Shown here piece after piece: positions 12,639 to 25,000 of a DNA stretch of 64,000 bases. How positions within the stretch are numbered: the first letter of the stretch is position 1; every line of letters begins with the position of its first letter. The notes under the pieces are model-generated. The model searched no databases, was not told the origin of the DNA, and saw only the letters and a program-made list of their open reading frames with translations. Where the stretch lies: contig CM041204.1 of NCBI GenBank assembly GCA_023078555.1, positions 1,584,923-1,648,922 of the forward strand, in the 5' to 3' direction. The position numbers and the translations under genes were made by a program. Source of the DNA: Ulva prolifera (Eukaryota; Chlorophyta; Ulvophyceae; Ulvales; Ulvaceae).

Positions 12639-13303
12639 GGACACGAATGCATGCGGTGGTCCAGAGTGGCCATTCGGCGAATGGCCACTCTGGCGGAGTT
12701 ACGTCATCATGCTCCAGGTAAGGCGTGCGCCCGTCCTCCTGGACACGAATGCATGCGGTGGTCCAGAGTGGCCATTCGGCGAATGGCCACTCTGGCGGAG
12801 TTACGTCATCATGCTCCAGGTAAGGCGTACGCCCGTCCTCCTGGACACGAATGCATGCGGTGGTCCAGAGTGGCCATTCGGCGAATGGCCACTCTGGCGG
12901 AGTTACGTCATCATGCTCCAGGTAAGGCGTGCGCCCGTCCTCCTGGACACGAATGCATGCGGTGGTCCAGAGTGGCCATTCGGCGAATGGCCACTCTGGC
13001 GGAGTTACGTCATCATGCTCCAGGTAAGGCGTGCGCCCGTCCTTCTGGACACGAATGCATGCGGTGGTACAGAGTGGCCATTCGGCGAATGGCCACTCTG
13101 GCGGAGTTACGTCATCATGCTCCAGGTAAGGCGTGCGCCCGTCCTCCTGGACACGAATGCATGCGGTGGTACAGAGTGGCCATTCGGCGAATGGCCACTC
13201 TGGCGGAGTTACGTCATCATGCTCCAGGTAAGGCGTGCGCCCGTCCTCCTGGACACGAATGCATGCGGTGGTACAGAGTGGCCATTCGGCGAATGGCCGC
13301 TCC
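12639..13303. repeat. Left palindromic tandem array, 102-bp unit, seven palindromes
   Basis: The unit of 102 bp is repeated about 6.5 times with few changes. Each unit contains a perfect palindrome of arms AGTGGCCATTCG and CGAATGGCCACT around one central G. The palindromes start at 12665, 12767, 12869, 12971, 13073, 13175 and 13277. Because 102 is a multiple of three, three reading frames stay open across the array and repeat a 34-residue word; these are probably not genes. The arm contains the same half-site as the terminal repeats (GAATGGCCACTC against GAATGGCGACAC). Confidence 0.95.
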
Positions 13304-13556
13304 AGCGCGGTTGATCTCACCCTGCCCTACCCGAGTGATCAGGCGCCTTTGCATTCGGGGCCCCCAACTTGGGTCGTGCTTCATGAAAGGGACAAACGGT
13401 GGATATAGTGTATGATACGGCTAACTTCCAGCGTTTGGAGTTCACCTGGCGTTTAAGTGCACCGCGTCCCTGCTGGCGTCGTATTCCTTCGCCTAGCTGC
13501 GCTGCTCGTGACCAGTTTCCGCTTCCGGCAGTGACCAAAATATTTATTTGCATACA

Positions 13557-16500
13557 ATGGATCCGCGCCATGCTGCAGCAGTTGCAGGACTGTCAAGTAC
13601 CCAGAATGGGCCTACTTCCGCTCGCAGCGGAGACTTACTCGTTGGTCGCATGCGTACTCAGAGAATCCCTGTAGTGGGTACTTTAATTTCAAGGGACGGG
13701 CGTTTTACGGATCGTGCCCGCGTCGGCCGCAACGACGGTCCACTGTCCGGTCCTGGGGTGTCGGTGTGGTGGTCCCTGGGGGTGGTTCTGCGAGACGACG
13801 TGGTGGAGAGTCGGACGAGGGAGCTGGGTACGGCCAAGGAAGTGATTGTCACTACCTGTCTCGCGCTCTCCTCCTGGCTGCACGAGCAGGCAATGCTCGT
13901 GTCCTCGTGGGAGGGCACAGGGAAGACCCCACATGGCTGCCTTGTGCCCCGGCGGTGGAAGCCCCTGTTGGGAAAGAAAGAGGTGTGTGTGCCCGGTGTG
14001 CTGGTGGATCAGCTGAGCGCGATCTGCATTTACTGCCAGTCCACTGACACGGGGCCCAGCTAACCTGTGGAGTGGGGCCAGGACTCAGTGCCGCCATTTG
14101 TGCAGGTTGAGATCACCGGCCACGTATGTGAGTCTGGCCTCCCTAAGACCAGAATCACAGCGGAGAGAGATCCGGAACTTCGCCAGCGGTTCGATCTTCC
14201 TCAGATCAACGTGGGGGAAAAGCGCAAAGGCCCGGACCCCCCGCCTCCAGACGGTGTGCTCTCTGCACGCATGTTGTTATGTAACGCAGTCACGTATGCT
14301 GTCCCCACATCGTGCGCGGCATGGCCTCCGCATTCGTGCACAAGTGACATGGGTGTTCTCGGTGCAGTGTTTCATTGCTCCACCCCACGACACGTCGTGT
14401 GGGCCTGGGCTTCCTTCATGTCTGGGCTGTCCCCTCATCGCACCAAGTTGTGGACAGCCGGAAAGGCTTCTCCCGCGGTGGAGGGTCACGGGTCCTCCAG
14501 GAGCAGGGAGAGACCCACATCCAACCTCCCAGAGGACCTGAACCCGCTGGTGGCGTGGGTGCTGTATGAACACGCACACTGCGCCCAGCTCGAGAGCATG
14601 GATGAAGATGAGCTCGAGCCGTGTCAGTCGATAGCACGGCACATTGGGGACCGGTGCCCCAGGATGTTGGCGAACACAAACGGGGTCCCTGCACAGCCGG
14701 TTTTCCAGCTGACCTCGGGCGCGCCGGTGTTAGTCGACATGCACACCTCGCACTCGGACCTCATCAAAGCTTTCGTGCGCTCCGGTGACTTAACATGACT
14801 CCGGCATGGACAGGGGGACTGCCTGTTGGTCTGTGTGCTGTCCTGTTCTACCCGGCATTTGTGCCTTATCGCATGCATGATCGTGGCCATGGTGCCCCGG
14901 GCCCTGTTTCTGTCCCTGTTTCTGTTGATCCCTCAAGACTGGCCTGTCACCGGCCTGGGCTCGAGCTCTGTAGTCAGGTCTCTTTGCGTGCAGGATGTCA
15001 AGATCCTCGGTGAGTTTGTCGCCGCGCTCGACAACTTAGGACCCTGGGTAGTGGCTTATGCGGCGGAGCACCCTCTGTTTGATTGTGCAGAGGTGCGAGG
15101 TGCCACTGACCTGTACATGCCATCGAGAGCTGCGTGTCTGTGCAGAGCTGTATATGCTTGCTGTTGCCCGTCCCCAATTGTTGAGTATACCTGGATCTCG
15201 CCGTGCAGGGTGACCGAGTAGCCCGAGCTCTCCGTCCGGCGTGGAGTTCTGTCCAGGCATTCAATTCCCACATCATGTGGGCATGTGAAGGGCTGCAGCT
15301 GACCTCTACGGAACTGGCGTCCTTCGCCACGAATGGGGTCCACCTGTTCATGCATGCTTATCGGCGCCTCGTCGCCGCGGCTGTGACAGGGGACCCGGGG
15401 GCGCCTGTCCTGGAGAGGCGGCGTGTGCAGGACATTCCAGTCTTGGAGCCCAGCCTCCTGGATCCCGCCTTTGCCGCCATCCTGGTGTGCACGGTGAATA
15501 CCAGCAGTGCGCTACCAACCTTTTCGTCTCCATTGTTCAGGATTCAGTTGTTACCTGCTGTAGCCCCCGAGGTGGGGCAAGACTCAGCTTTGCAGACAGT
15601 GCTCTCGTCTGAACCACGCGGTGCATCCAGGTTTGGTGAAATCGGGGTATGGTCAGCCCGTCAAGAGGCTGGCCGACGACCTGATCCCCTTGTGCCCGCC
15701 CCACACGCTGTGGCACTGGGCGCTCAGGAGCTGGCGGTACCTTAGCGTGGTGCAGAAAGACATCGCGGGGAGCAGTTCCGGGAAATCAGCATCCCCGTCG
15801 GTTGTCCGCCTTAGGCCAGGATCATTCCCCGGGATCAAGGACTGGGATTATGCCGGCGCTGAAGATCTTGCCAAGCTGTCCTTGGCCAAGGGGATGCAGA
15901 GCTCAAAGTGTTACATGTGCGAACCCCCGGTGATGGTCCCTACAGTGACCAGGAGTGTCTCTTGCAGAACATGCTCCCTGCATGTTCAGTCGTATGCGTC
16001 TGAGTTCTGGCCATCAGATCCTCCTGTTCTTTCACCAACGGGAGCATGTGTTGCTGTTAGTTGATCCAGAGTTGACATGCACGGGCCCTGGGACTACCAG
16101 CGTGTTCTGTTTGTTGTTGGCGACTCTGGTTAATTTTACAGGGCGGAGCTCAATAACATTCCCGAAGGTATCCTCGCCACCCTGCCCGAGGACTTGCGGC
16201 AGCCGCCTGTCGTACCACCCCAGCCTACCCCTGGGGCAGGGGGTGCCGGTGACACCCCTGCCTCTGGCCAGCGCAACCGTCGACGAACCGGGAAGCACGA
16301 GGTAGCTAAAGCACGTACCAAGTCGCTATTGCTGCGTAAGATGGGCCTGCCACCAGCCAAGAAGGGGGACACAGCCGCTGGCGGCACCGACACCGGCGGC
16401 AGCGACACTCAGGAATCCGGTGGGGACAGGGGCACCACCCGCCCTGCGTCCAAGGTGGCCACAGGGCCAGAGGTGCTCGGCCCGGGTGCCGCTGCGGGGC

Positions 16501-17704
16501 CGGGGCAGGGGAGGGCAGTCTCCCAGCCGGGGGGGGGATGCGTGTGGCCGTCCCGCAGAGGCTCTGCCGGTCACGGCAGTGACAGGGGGGTTGAGCCTGA
16601 CTGTGGGGCGGGGGGTGGTTTGGGGGGGAAAGCAGCGGCGGTGGCAGATTCGGCGGCGAAGGCGGGATTGAACCCCACTGTGAGGGTGGCAGCCACTGGG
16701 GGGGCTGCGGAGGCATTGCCAGTCACAGCGCTGAAGGCGGGACTGAGTCCCGTGGAGGGGAGGGCAGCGGGGGGGGGAGACGCGGAGGCTACGGCAGGCT
16801 TGGCGGGGCAGGGCGGGTTGAGCCCAACGGTGGCGGGGGCGGGGGGGGGGGGGGGGCTGGGGGGGGCTGGGCTGCAGAAGCTATGGCAGACATGGCGGCG
16901 CGTGGCGGGTTGAACCCACCAGTGGGGGGGGAAGTTGTGGGGGATGTTGCGGGGATCCCCTTGCAGGGTCAGGACGCTACAGGTCGTCCAGAAGTGGGCC
17001 CCTTTGGCCTGCCTGTCCCCGTGCCGGCGGGGGGACCGGCACCGACACCTACAGGGTTTATGCAACCGGACAGTGCGGGAGGAAGTGGGGGTCTGGTGGA
17101 CGATCCGGTAGCAGACGCCATGTTTGCAGATGCTCTCGCTGAGGCAGTGCTGTATCCGGAAGACCACTCCTCAGACGATTTCGGATCCATCAGCTTGGAT
17201 GACGATTCGGTTCGTTCTGACCCAGCGGACCCCCGCTGCGCTGAGCACGAAGTGGCGGCAGAGGACCCTGAGACTAGGCCGTCCCAAATAATCTACCTGC
17301 ACGATAGTTCGGGGTCAGTTCGTCTAACCGTGGACGAGTCCTTCGAGGAGCAGAAGACCACCCTGCACATGGCCGCCACTTTCGTATCCCCTCCGGGTGG
17401 TTCGGTCGGGCGTGCAGCTCAACTGCGGCTCATTGTCGTGGCAGTGGACCTGATGTTGGTAAGCACCGCCGGCATGGGTTTGACTAAAGCGGAGCGCTTA
17501 GTCCGCATGAAGTCGATCATATCGGCTTACGGGCTCCAACCAGATGAAGGCACTGTATCCGAAGTTGTGTCACTGATTCAGACGGTGCGCTCCTCCAAGC
17601 AAACAACCCCCGCCACCCCCCCTGGCCAGTCTGTCGCATGGCCGTGGTGGGCCAATTCTCTACTCCCGCTCCCAAGGCAGACGTACAGTACCCAGGGATG
17701 TTGA
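13557..17704 (+). CDS. Transposon gene 1: large multi-exon protein of unknown function
   Basis: Exons that join in phase: 13557-13982, 14106-14253, 14368-14774, 14994-15092, 15209-15484, 15564-15916, then 16142 onward to a stop at about 17704. The junction at 14253/14368 leaves one split codon, and the 14774 donor is a best guess. The protein starts MDPRHAAAVAGLSSTQNG. Its middle has conserved-looking segments such as VAWVLYEHAHCAQLE, FNSHIMWACEGLQLTSTEL and LWHWALRSWRYLSVVQKD. Next comes a Gly/Pro/Ala-rich linker (16.2-17.05 kb) where G-runs make the frame uncertain, then a possibly globular acidic-to-basic end (IIYLHDSSGSVRLTVDE; LTKAERLVRMKSIISAYGL). It has no recognised domain. Its place opposite the Tnp2 gene suggests a TnpA-like accessory protein, which is inference only. 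Confidence 0.6.
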
Positions 17705-17757
17705 CCGTGCAGGGACGCAATTCTACAGAGGGCAGCGAAGCCGTCCCAGCCCCGGAT

Positions 17758-17851
17758 CCTGTGGTGAATACTGGTTGATGAGCAAAGTCCCTGGGGGATG
17801 GGGGCCTGTGGTGAATACTGGTTGATGAGCTAAGTCCCTGGGGGATGGGGG
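17758..17851. repeat. 47-bp direct repeat, two copies
   Basis: Two near-identical head-to-tail copies begin at 17758 and 17805 (words GTGGTGAATACTGGTTGATG), just after the stop of transposon gene 1. Confidence 0.85.
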
Positions 17852-17859
17852 TGCCGGTA

Positions 17860-18510
17860 GCACAGCTGCGTGGGAGTACACTTTAATGCGGCGTGCAGTG
17901 TCCGCTAAGCCATCAAGCGTAGAACTTCCCGGCAGTATCAGCATAGTAACTTTGTTAATGCAGATGCTACGGGAATACGTCAAAATTATTCCCATTTCGA
18001 CGGTAATACAAGGACGGTGGGCCACATCACTGTACAGTGATGCACCCCCGTCTACTAGTGCCATACGCTCTGCTATAATGCAGGGGTTGACCGTTGTACC
18101 CCTCTAATCCTACAGCGCCGACCTGGTGTAGCCGTTGAGGATTGATAGTATTTTTTACACGAAATAACGATTAGAATACTGAGTCGAACTCCGTACGCAA
18201 ACTGTGGCGTCTTGTCTTCTGTAGACAATGGGTTCAGAACAGTTTCAGCTGTGCCTGCCTGGCAGCAGCCCGCAGCGCTGCAGTCGAGACACCGAGGTTC
18301 AGTGCAGCTGCAGCGAAATGGCATCACCTGGCCTGTGGCGTCGGAATCTCCCGGATGCCACCCTTCAGTGTCTCATAAACGCGTCTTCAGCGATTTAGCC
18401 ATCAGCTTGTTATACTGCTGTTTCAGGGTAGCCACTACCGGGCGCGCAGTCTCCAGGAAGGCGTCAAAGCGCGCCTGCAGGTACCACTCCCTGCAGATCC
18501 AGCAGCTTCA
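17860..18510. other. Spacer between convergent transposon genes
   Basis: AT-richer than its surroundings. No coding signal was recognised on either strand. It separates the 3' ends of gene 1 (+) and the protease gene (-). Confidence 0.5.
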
Positions 18511-19096
18511 TCAGGCAAAGGTCCCCACCGGGCCTCCAAGGGGGTGCCAGAGGATAGATGGTGACAATGCTGCGGTGGACATGGCAGGTGCATCGACTCG
18601 CCCGCACCTCAGCTGCTCTTCGGAAAAGTCTTTGAAGGGCGGTGTCTGGAGGTGGCGGTCCCACCTAGCGTCGGCTAGAATCTTGGTGGCATCCTCGACT
18701 GATAAGTGTCCCAACTTGTCGCCCCCTCTCCCGCCTCGGTGCCACTCTTGAATGAGGGCTCGAGTGAGGACGATACGGTACAGCACCGCGTGCTGCACCT
18801 TGACGCGGTTGGTGAGTAACAGGACCCTTCGAGTCGCCTCGACACCGTGGATGTCACTGCTGAACACAGTTCCCCCCTCCTGTCGCATGCGGTGGATGAC
18901 GTCGCACACAGCGTCGGCCAGCATGCATGTGAAAACCCCGCAGTCGTGGCCGTTTGGTTGCTGCGGGGTTCCTCCTACCTGGACACCATTGGGGGACGGT
19001 TATAATGCTAATGTTACGTCAACAGATCAAGTCCACCGCAGACCTTGGACGCGGGGTGGTTCCAAAGCAGTACGCTGTCCGGGTTCGGGCAGAGAA

Positions 19097-19135
<39 letters not shown>

Positions 19136-21765
19136 CAGGTGGGCGCATTCAGAGGGTGCTGTTGTGTCAACGATTGCAGTCCATTTGGTAATATGCGCGA
19201 CTGTCAAGGGTCAGAGGACAGCATCTGTGTGGATGGTATCGCAGGAGAACAGTGGGACGTGGGCATTGTACCTTCGCCAACTTCAGGGTTATCCTAGCGG
19301 TGGATTCGGTCGGCCGGGTGGCCAGTCGGACGTTGTGTGGGCGGCCCACTGCTTTTACCCGAGGCCGGGTGGTAGATGCGGGGTCTTCCGGGGGGGAGGG
19401 GGCCCGGCCCTCGGGGTAGTCCAGCGCCATGCACAGAGCCTCACTCAAGACGTCCCTGGCCCGTTCAGCGGTGCCTGAGCCGGCGCTGATCAGGCTGTCA
19501 AAGAACGACACAGTCGGCGCCTTATTCTGCTTCATACGCCCTGCATTATGGCTGAAACGTCAGTAGTGGCGTTCAGCGGGCCTACTGTGGGGGGGGGGGG
19601 GGGTATGGGGGGGCGGGGGGCAATATGACAGTCCTACGCACAGCAGGCTACCTCATCACAAAGTCTGCTGCGGCGGGAGAGCGTACATGGATGCCAGATG
19701 ACAGCCAACATCCAGTGGCCGTTCCGGGGGACAGGGACTAAGACACATTCTTGCTCAAAGGTGTGAGCTTTGAACAACCACCGCCCCATAAATCTGGTGC
19801 GTCCGCTTGACCAGTCTGCGTCCGCATCCCCAGTACATATCCCAGCCATATTCTGGCTAGGCGTTGCAATGACGCCCTGCCCGGCCAGTGCGACACACCT
19901 ACTCAAGGCGTAGTCAACGTGTGTACTCTCGGCCCATGCGGTGGGCCAGCCTCTCGCGAGGGTTTCCAGACCGACTGTCACAGACACCCGAGCATCCCCA
20001 AAATGCCCTAGTTGCAAGATCACACCCCCCACCACATTCGGGAACCTCCCCCCATCGTCGTCGTCGGAGGACACTACGGTCGGTTCAGCTGCATCCTGCG
20101 TTGTGTCGGCAGCGGATGTACCGGCGTCTTTGGAAGTGGACCCCCACTGCTGCTTCAGCTTGCCCGGAGGCTTTGCAGGGATGTTTGTGACCCAATCCGG
20201 CGGCACCACCGGAGGGTGTGCCAGGAGGGATGCTGACAGCCGCGGCTTATCCTTACCGGCGGCCGAAGGCTCCGGGACGTCCGGGGCAGGAGGAGGTGCG
20301 GACTGGATTGGCCCCTCTTGACCGGGTGCTGGACAAGCAGGCTCCGGAGAGGTCCGGAGCGGGGGGGGGGCCTCGCCGATGGAGCAGATGGCTGCACCGA
20401 CTGGGGCAGGTTGGGGCCCCTCGCTAGGGCCACCATCAGGGGTGACGGATGGAACCGGATTGGCATCGGTGTCCGACCTCGCCTTATTGTCTCCTTCGGC
20501 AGGGGGGTCCGCAATGGGCCCTTCCCAGGCGGGGGGATCATCCGGGGGACCTGCCGGCCCCGCGTCTGCGGCAGCTAGTCTGGTTTCGATAGCTGTAGCG
20601 GATTCGTCCAGCCGCGGCGGCGGCAGACAGCCACTGGTCCGCGATGGCGACGGCGGCCTCACAGGGCCAACCGGCTGTGGGGACTGCTGGGGCAACGCCA
20701 CAGGGGGAACCCCTACTGCAGCCGGCCCCTCGGGCGGCGGATGATCCCGGCTAAGGATCTGCGCTACGGCCGCAGCCCCCCCCCGTGCGGCACCCCGTGC
20801 CCCCCTGGGCCACCTAATTCGGGCGGGCTGCTGAAGACTGGTGCCCCGATCTGCGCGCCCTCTACCCGGAGCCCGTGCCCCTCGTGCCTCGCCAACCCGC
20901 TGCTGCTGCCGCGGATGGGTGTGTCTGCCACGCCCCTGCCTTCGGTCACCCGGGCCTATGCTGGTGCCGCTGGACTCTGTTGGCGGCGGGGCAGCGGCTG
21001 CACCCGGTCCTGGGGCTGTGGCGGTGCCGGTGACGCCCCCAAGAGCGGCGTCGGGTCCCCCCCGGTCTTCACCGTGCCGACCCGCCCGCCCCACCCCTAT
21101 CTAGCTGTAACGCCAACATGGGCGCCTGCAGAGGCCCCACATGCACCTCGGAGACGAGGCCACTTAGGATTTGGAGTCCGTGCGAAGTTTGCCTCGCACT
21201 GTATCCACTCGCAGATCAAGTCTGTCCCGCCCGTGTGCCGCACACGTTCGAGCAGGCCGCCAGCGTCTTCTATGATGCCCGCGCCGACCTGGCAAGACCG
21301 GTACAGCACGATATCCTCTGGCTTGCACGGGGCCTTAGTATGGACCGCGCGCTCGAATGCGATCATCCGGAGGTCGTGCCAGAGGGATTTCATCTTCTGC
21401 TCTACCCGCGCGGCGTGGTCGGCGGTTTGTGAAGCCTCTACACTCTCCTTCATCGCCCGGATCGAGTCCAGGTACATTGCTAACCCTTCCCCCCCGGCCT
21501 CCACTATACAGCCCACCATGGAAACATCTACAGTCGTTAATAGGTAGGCGTTGGCCATGAAGTCTATCGGGAACCCGGGCTTCCGGGTACAGATCGTTAG
21601 TGCTGGGATCGGCTGGCCAGGCGTCCAGTTACCCTGCAGGGCGGTTTCCAGGAACCGCTTGAAAGACGAGTCACACAGACGGTTACTACGAATTGTCGCA
21701 AGGTAGGCCCGCAAGTCCGCGTCCTTTATCATACTGGCACACATCGTGTGGACTGTACACCGCAC
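18511..21765 (-). CDS. Ulp1/SENP-like (C48) cysteine protease encoded by the transposon
   Basis: Read right to left. A first open exon at 21765-21140 has no known motif (AMKESVEASQTADHAARVEQ). A long Pro/Ala/Gly-rich exon from about 21094 ends at 19652 with VLVPVPRNGHWMLAVIW, the beta-strand plus catalytic His region of Ulp1 proteases. Exon 19526-19359 supplies APTVSFFDSL, the typical DSL strand. Exon 18978-18511 supplies TPQQPNGHDCGVFTC, with the oxyanion Gln and catalytic Cys. Junctions between the last three are GT-AG and phase 0. Family members remove SUMO or related tags, and Ulp1 domains are known passengers of CACTA and Mutator-like elements. The Asp of the triad was not pinpointed. 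The last intron carries a 35-base homopolymer. A tail of about 110 residues after the Cys motif has no assigned role. Confidence 0.82.
19100..19134. repeat. G35 homopolymer
   Basis: 35 consecutive G on the + strand, inside the intron between the DSL and catalytic-Cys exons of the protease gene (C-run in the transcript). Confidence 0.9.
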
Positions 21766-22097
21766 AGAAACGTTCTATCCGCGCTATCGCGACGCAGTCT
21801 TCCTACATCAACTGCATCAGACCTTGCACCTACCATTAATCTGTCCGCTGGACCTGCGACGTGCACTAACAGACGACACCGACGCTTGAAGAGGGAGCGA
21901 AAGTGGCCACGAGCGCACGACGCAGGACGTGGGTTGTATGGCTCCAACGAGGGTGGCGCCTGTAGACACGCACTGGCGGGGACTCTGGTCCCCCCCGTGG
22001 CCGTCTGGCAAGTATGGAAAATGCAAAGTGGGCACAACTGGGATTGCAGTCAACTGGGATTGCTGACGAAGGCATATGCGGCGGTGGTCTTGTACAA
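21766..22097. other. Spacer between transposase 3' end and protease 5' end
   Basis: About 330 bp between two same-strand genes, with no coding signal I can support. It may contain the protease promoter. Confidence 0.45.
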
Positions 22098-25000
22098 TTA
22101 CACAGTTCGGCCAGAAGCCTTGTTCGCAGTGGCCCAATACTGCACATTTTGTGCACCCCTCCGGACTGGAACTAACTGGCATGGAACTGCGTCCAAGTCT
22201 ACGACGTATCTGCCGGCATATGCCCGAGACCCCCTGTTTGCACCCGCCACACCGAAAAACTCAGGGGGGCGTTTCAACACGGGATCAGGGGCGCGGGCTC
22301 CCGGGGTGGCTGGCAAGGTGCAATTATACAGATCAGCAACCCCCAGGTACAATGGGTTTGGTTTCGCAACACATGACACGCAACACACGCCATCCCGGGG
22401 CTGCAGACACGCCCTCGTGAAATACTGCAGTTCCCCGACGAAATACGTCACTGTCCCGCCACCCCCGTCCCCGTCCCCCCCAATGAGGTACCTCAAGAGG
22501 CACCACTTGTTGTCTTTCTTCCCTTGCGTACCCTGTTGCGCGCAGCTGAACATGTCTGCAACGCGGGATTGCATCTGGTGGAACTTCATAAGTGTCACTG
22601 TGCCCTCACGGCGAGCCTCATCAACACTGCCATCCACCTTCAGGCCCAGAGCTCGGTGGATGGCCAGCCTGACGTGCATAACCAACCCCCAGGCGACTGT
22701 GAGTTGGCCAGCCCTCGTCCTGTAGGGAGTCCTGATGGAAGAGGAGGTACGGCAAGCCCTGTCAGATTATCTCCCACAAAGTCCAGGGGGAGGACCTCCG
22801 CAGTCTCAGACTGGGCTAGGGCCCTGCCCACCCCCGACGACCCTGCCGGTGATCCGGTCACTGTCAATTGGTTGCTCCCCGTCAGCGGATCTTCCATTGC
22901 GAGTTCGTGCCCGCCGGCGTTTCTCAGTCGCTATGGCATCTGACAGTGAAGTCATGGCAGCAGGCAGTGAAGCTGCATCATGCAACAGCCGCATACATGT
23001 GCGGCGCAGCAGTTCATCGCTCACATATACTTGTTCAGGGCAACGAGTCGATCGATACTTGATCAGTCTCTTCAAGAGCTGGACCATCCGCTCGATCCAG
23101 AATTCAAGACTGAAGAAGGATGCGCCGCAGCACCTCACCTGATCCGGGAGGTGACAAGCTGCCAGATGCAGCTTGTACGTGCTGAGAGCGGCGCCCTCAA
23201 ACGTCTCCTCCGCCAGCTTGGCGTACTGCAGCATCAGTCGCTGTGCTTCCGTGATTCGGGCCGGTGTGTGCTGACCCTCTTCATATCTGAGAAAGTAGAG
23301 GGCCCCTGCTCGCAGGAGCCCCCAAGACTGCTCAAACACACTGCGTATGCGTTTCTCGGAGGCTTTCCACGGGAGATCGTGCAGGAGGTACAGCGAGAAT
23401 GTCTCGGTGAAGGCCAGCCAGTCTTCCATGAGCCAGCGACTGCGGTGCCTACGCAAACAGTCACCCTGACTCAGACGGGCTGCTTCAATAGGAGTGCACA
23501 TGGTTCCTGCAGCTGTGTCCAAGTAACAGTCCGACAAATGGCGCAGCCTCGGATGCGAGCAGGGTGTGCAGGCGATGGGACTGCGCACTTGGTGATGTCG
23601 GTGTACACCTTCTTGAAAAGAGAGGTCTGCATGATGTGGGGGCGCTCTGGCAGCTATCGCCTTGACGACATCCTCTGGCAGTCGGAACAGGGCCCGGAGG
23701 CCAGTCAATGGCGCCTTCTTGGACTTCTTCCGGCCCAGGGGAGGGAGCCACTGGTTCCAGAAGTCCATGAGCACACCGAGCAGAAACACGTGCGCCACTT
23801 CCGAGCCGGAAGAAATGGCAGGGACTGCAACGCCACAGCGTAATTCATAATCAACTCCAGACTCAAGGGCGAGGCAGGCAGCAGCAGGCTGGGGGTGCTC
23901 GTACTTGAAGTAGGAGAGGAGACTGAACAGCGGAGAACCTTTCACCCCCAGTAGCTTGTACTCATCTTTGGCGAGCTTGGCCCTGGACTTCGGTGTCTTC
24001 CGGTCGCAATAGCGTTTCAAGGTTGGTGCGTGGACCTGCATTACCACAGGCCTGGCCAGGGTTACCACAAGAAAAGAGCCGTATCACCAACGACGCTTGT
24101 TCGGTGTACAGAGGGGTTGGCAGATGAGTTGCGGCGCACAGAGGGGGGGGCAGGGGAGTAGGCCGCATGTGCACAGTTTGCATTCGATGACACTGTAGAT
24201 GGAATTGCACCTGGGCAGCGATCGTGTCGCCCTTTCGGCCCCTGGCCAGGATCTCTGCCGCCGAGTACTTCAAGCGGTTGTCAGACTCCCAGGACGAGGG
24301 CTGCACATGCCGGGGCTCAGACCACGCGGTCCGCGGAGGGGTTGCCACCAGTGTCCGGTTGTACACTCCCAGGCACCATCCGGGGGTTTGCAGCCGAGGA
24401 TGCTGCTTCTTCCTCCGGGGTGAGTGATTTCCCTTTCAGAGGCCCGTCGGCATAGCAGGGCACGGGCTGGTGCAGAGGGTGATGGTGTCCCATCCACCTG
24501 TGTGGCATGCATGATAGCAGTTATAAGCAGGACAGGTACGTGAGACAGCACTAGCAGGAAAGAGATTACAAACGTAAGTGAACACCCCGGACCTGACAGT
24601 GTTGGAGGGGTAATCCCACACGCCGTTTTGGGGCACATCTGAAACATGCCCTCTTCGTGTATGGCCGATGCTGTTGGTAAGTTTCTCCAGCCACGGGATA
24701 TCCCCCTCCACACAGCACAGCACCGGCCCACGTGCAGTACCACCTCGCCCCCGGGCAGTGTGATTTGAGTGCCTCACCCCCAGCTCCTGCACTCCAGCCA
24801 TCACGTGGTGCGGGGGCCAGACACTACGTGATCGGGAACTGTACACATCACCCGGCAGTGACCAGGAAGACAAGGTGAGTGCGCGCCCGGATCATGCTTC
24901 TTGAAGAACGCCATCACGGACTCCAGAATGCTGGCCATGCATGTTGGTTCGGATGGCCCCTCCACCACTCCAAGGGGAATCCAGGCCACATTGGTACTTG

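Noticed and set aside
12639-13303. CRISPR-like array
   Set aside because: Whole 102-bp units are repeated with identical spacers and a palindromic core in a eukaryotic transposon. This is a satellite-type array, not unique spacers between direct repeats.
12379-13415. Protein of 34-residue repeats across the left array (long frames on both strands)
   Set aside because: The 102-bp period keeps several frames open at once. There is no independent coding signal, and the same happens on the opposite strand.
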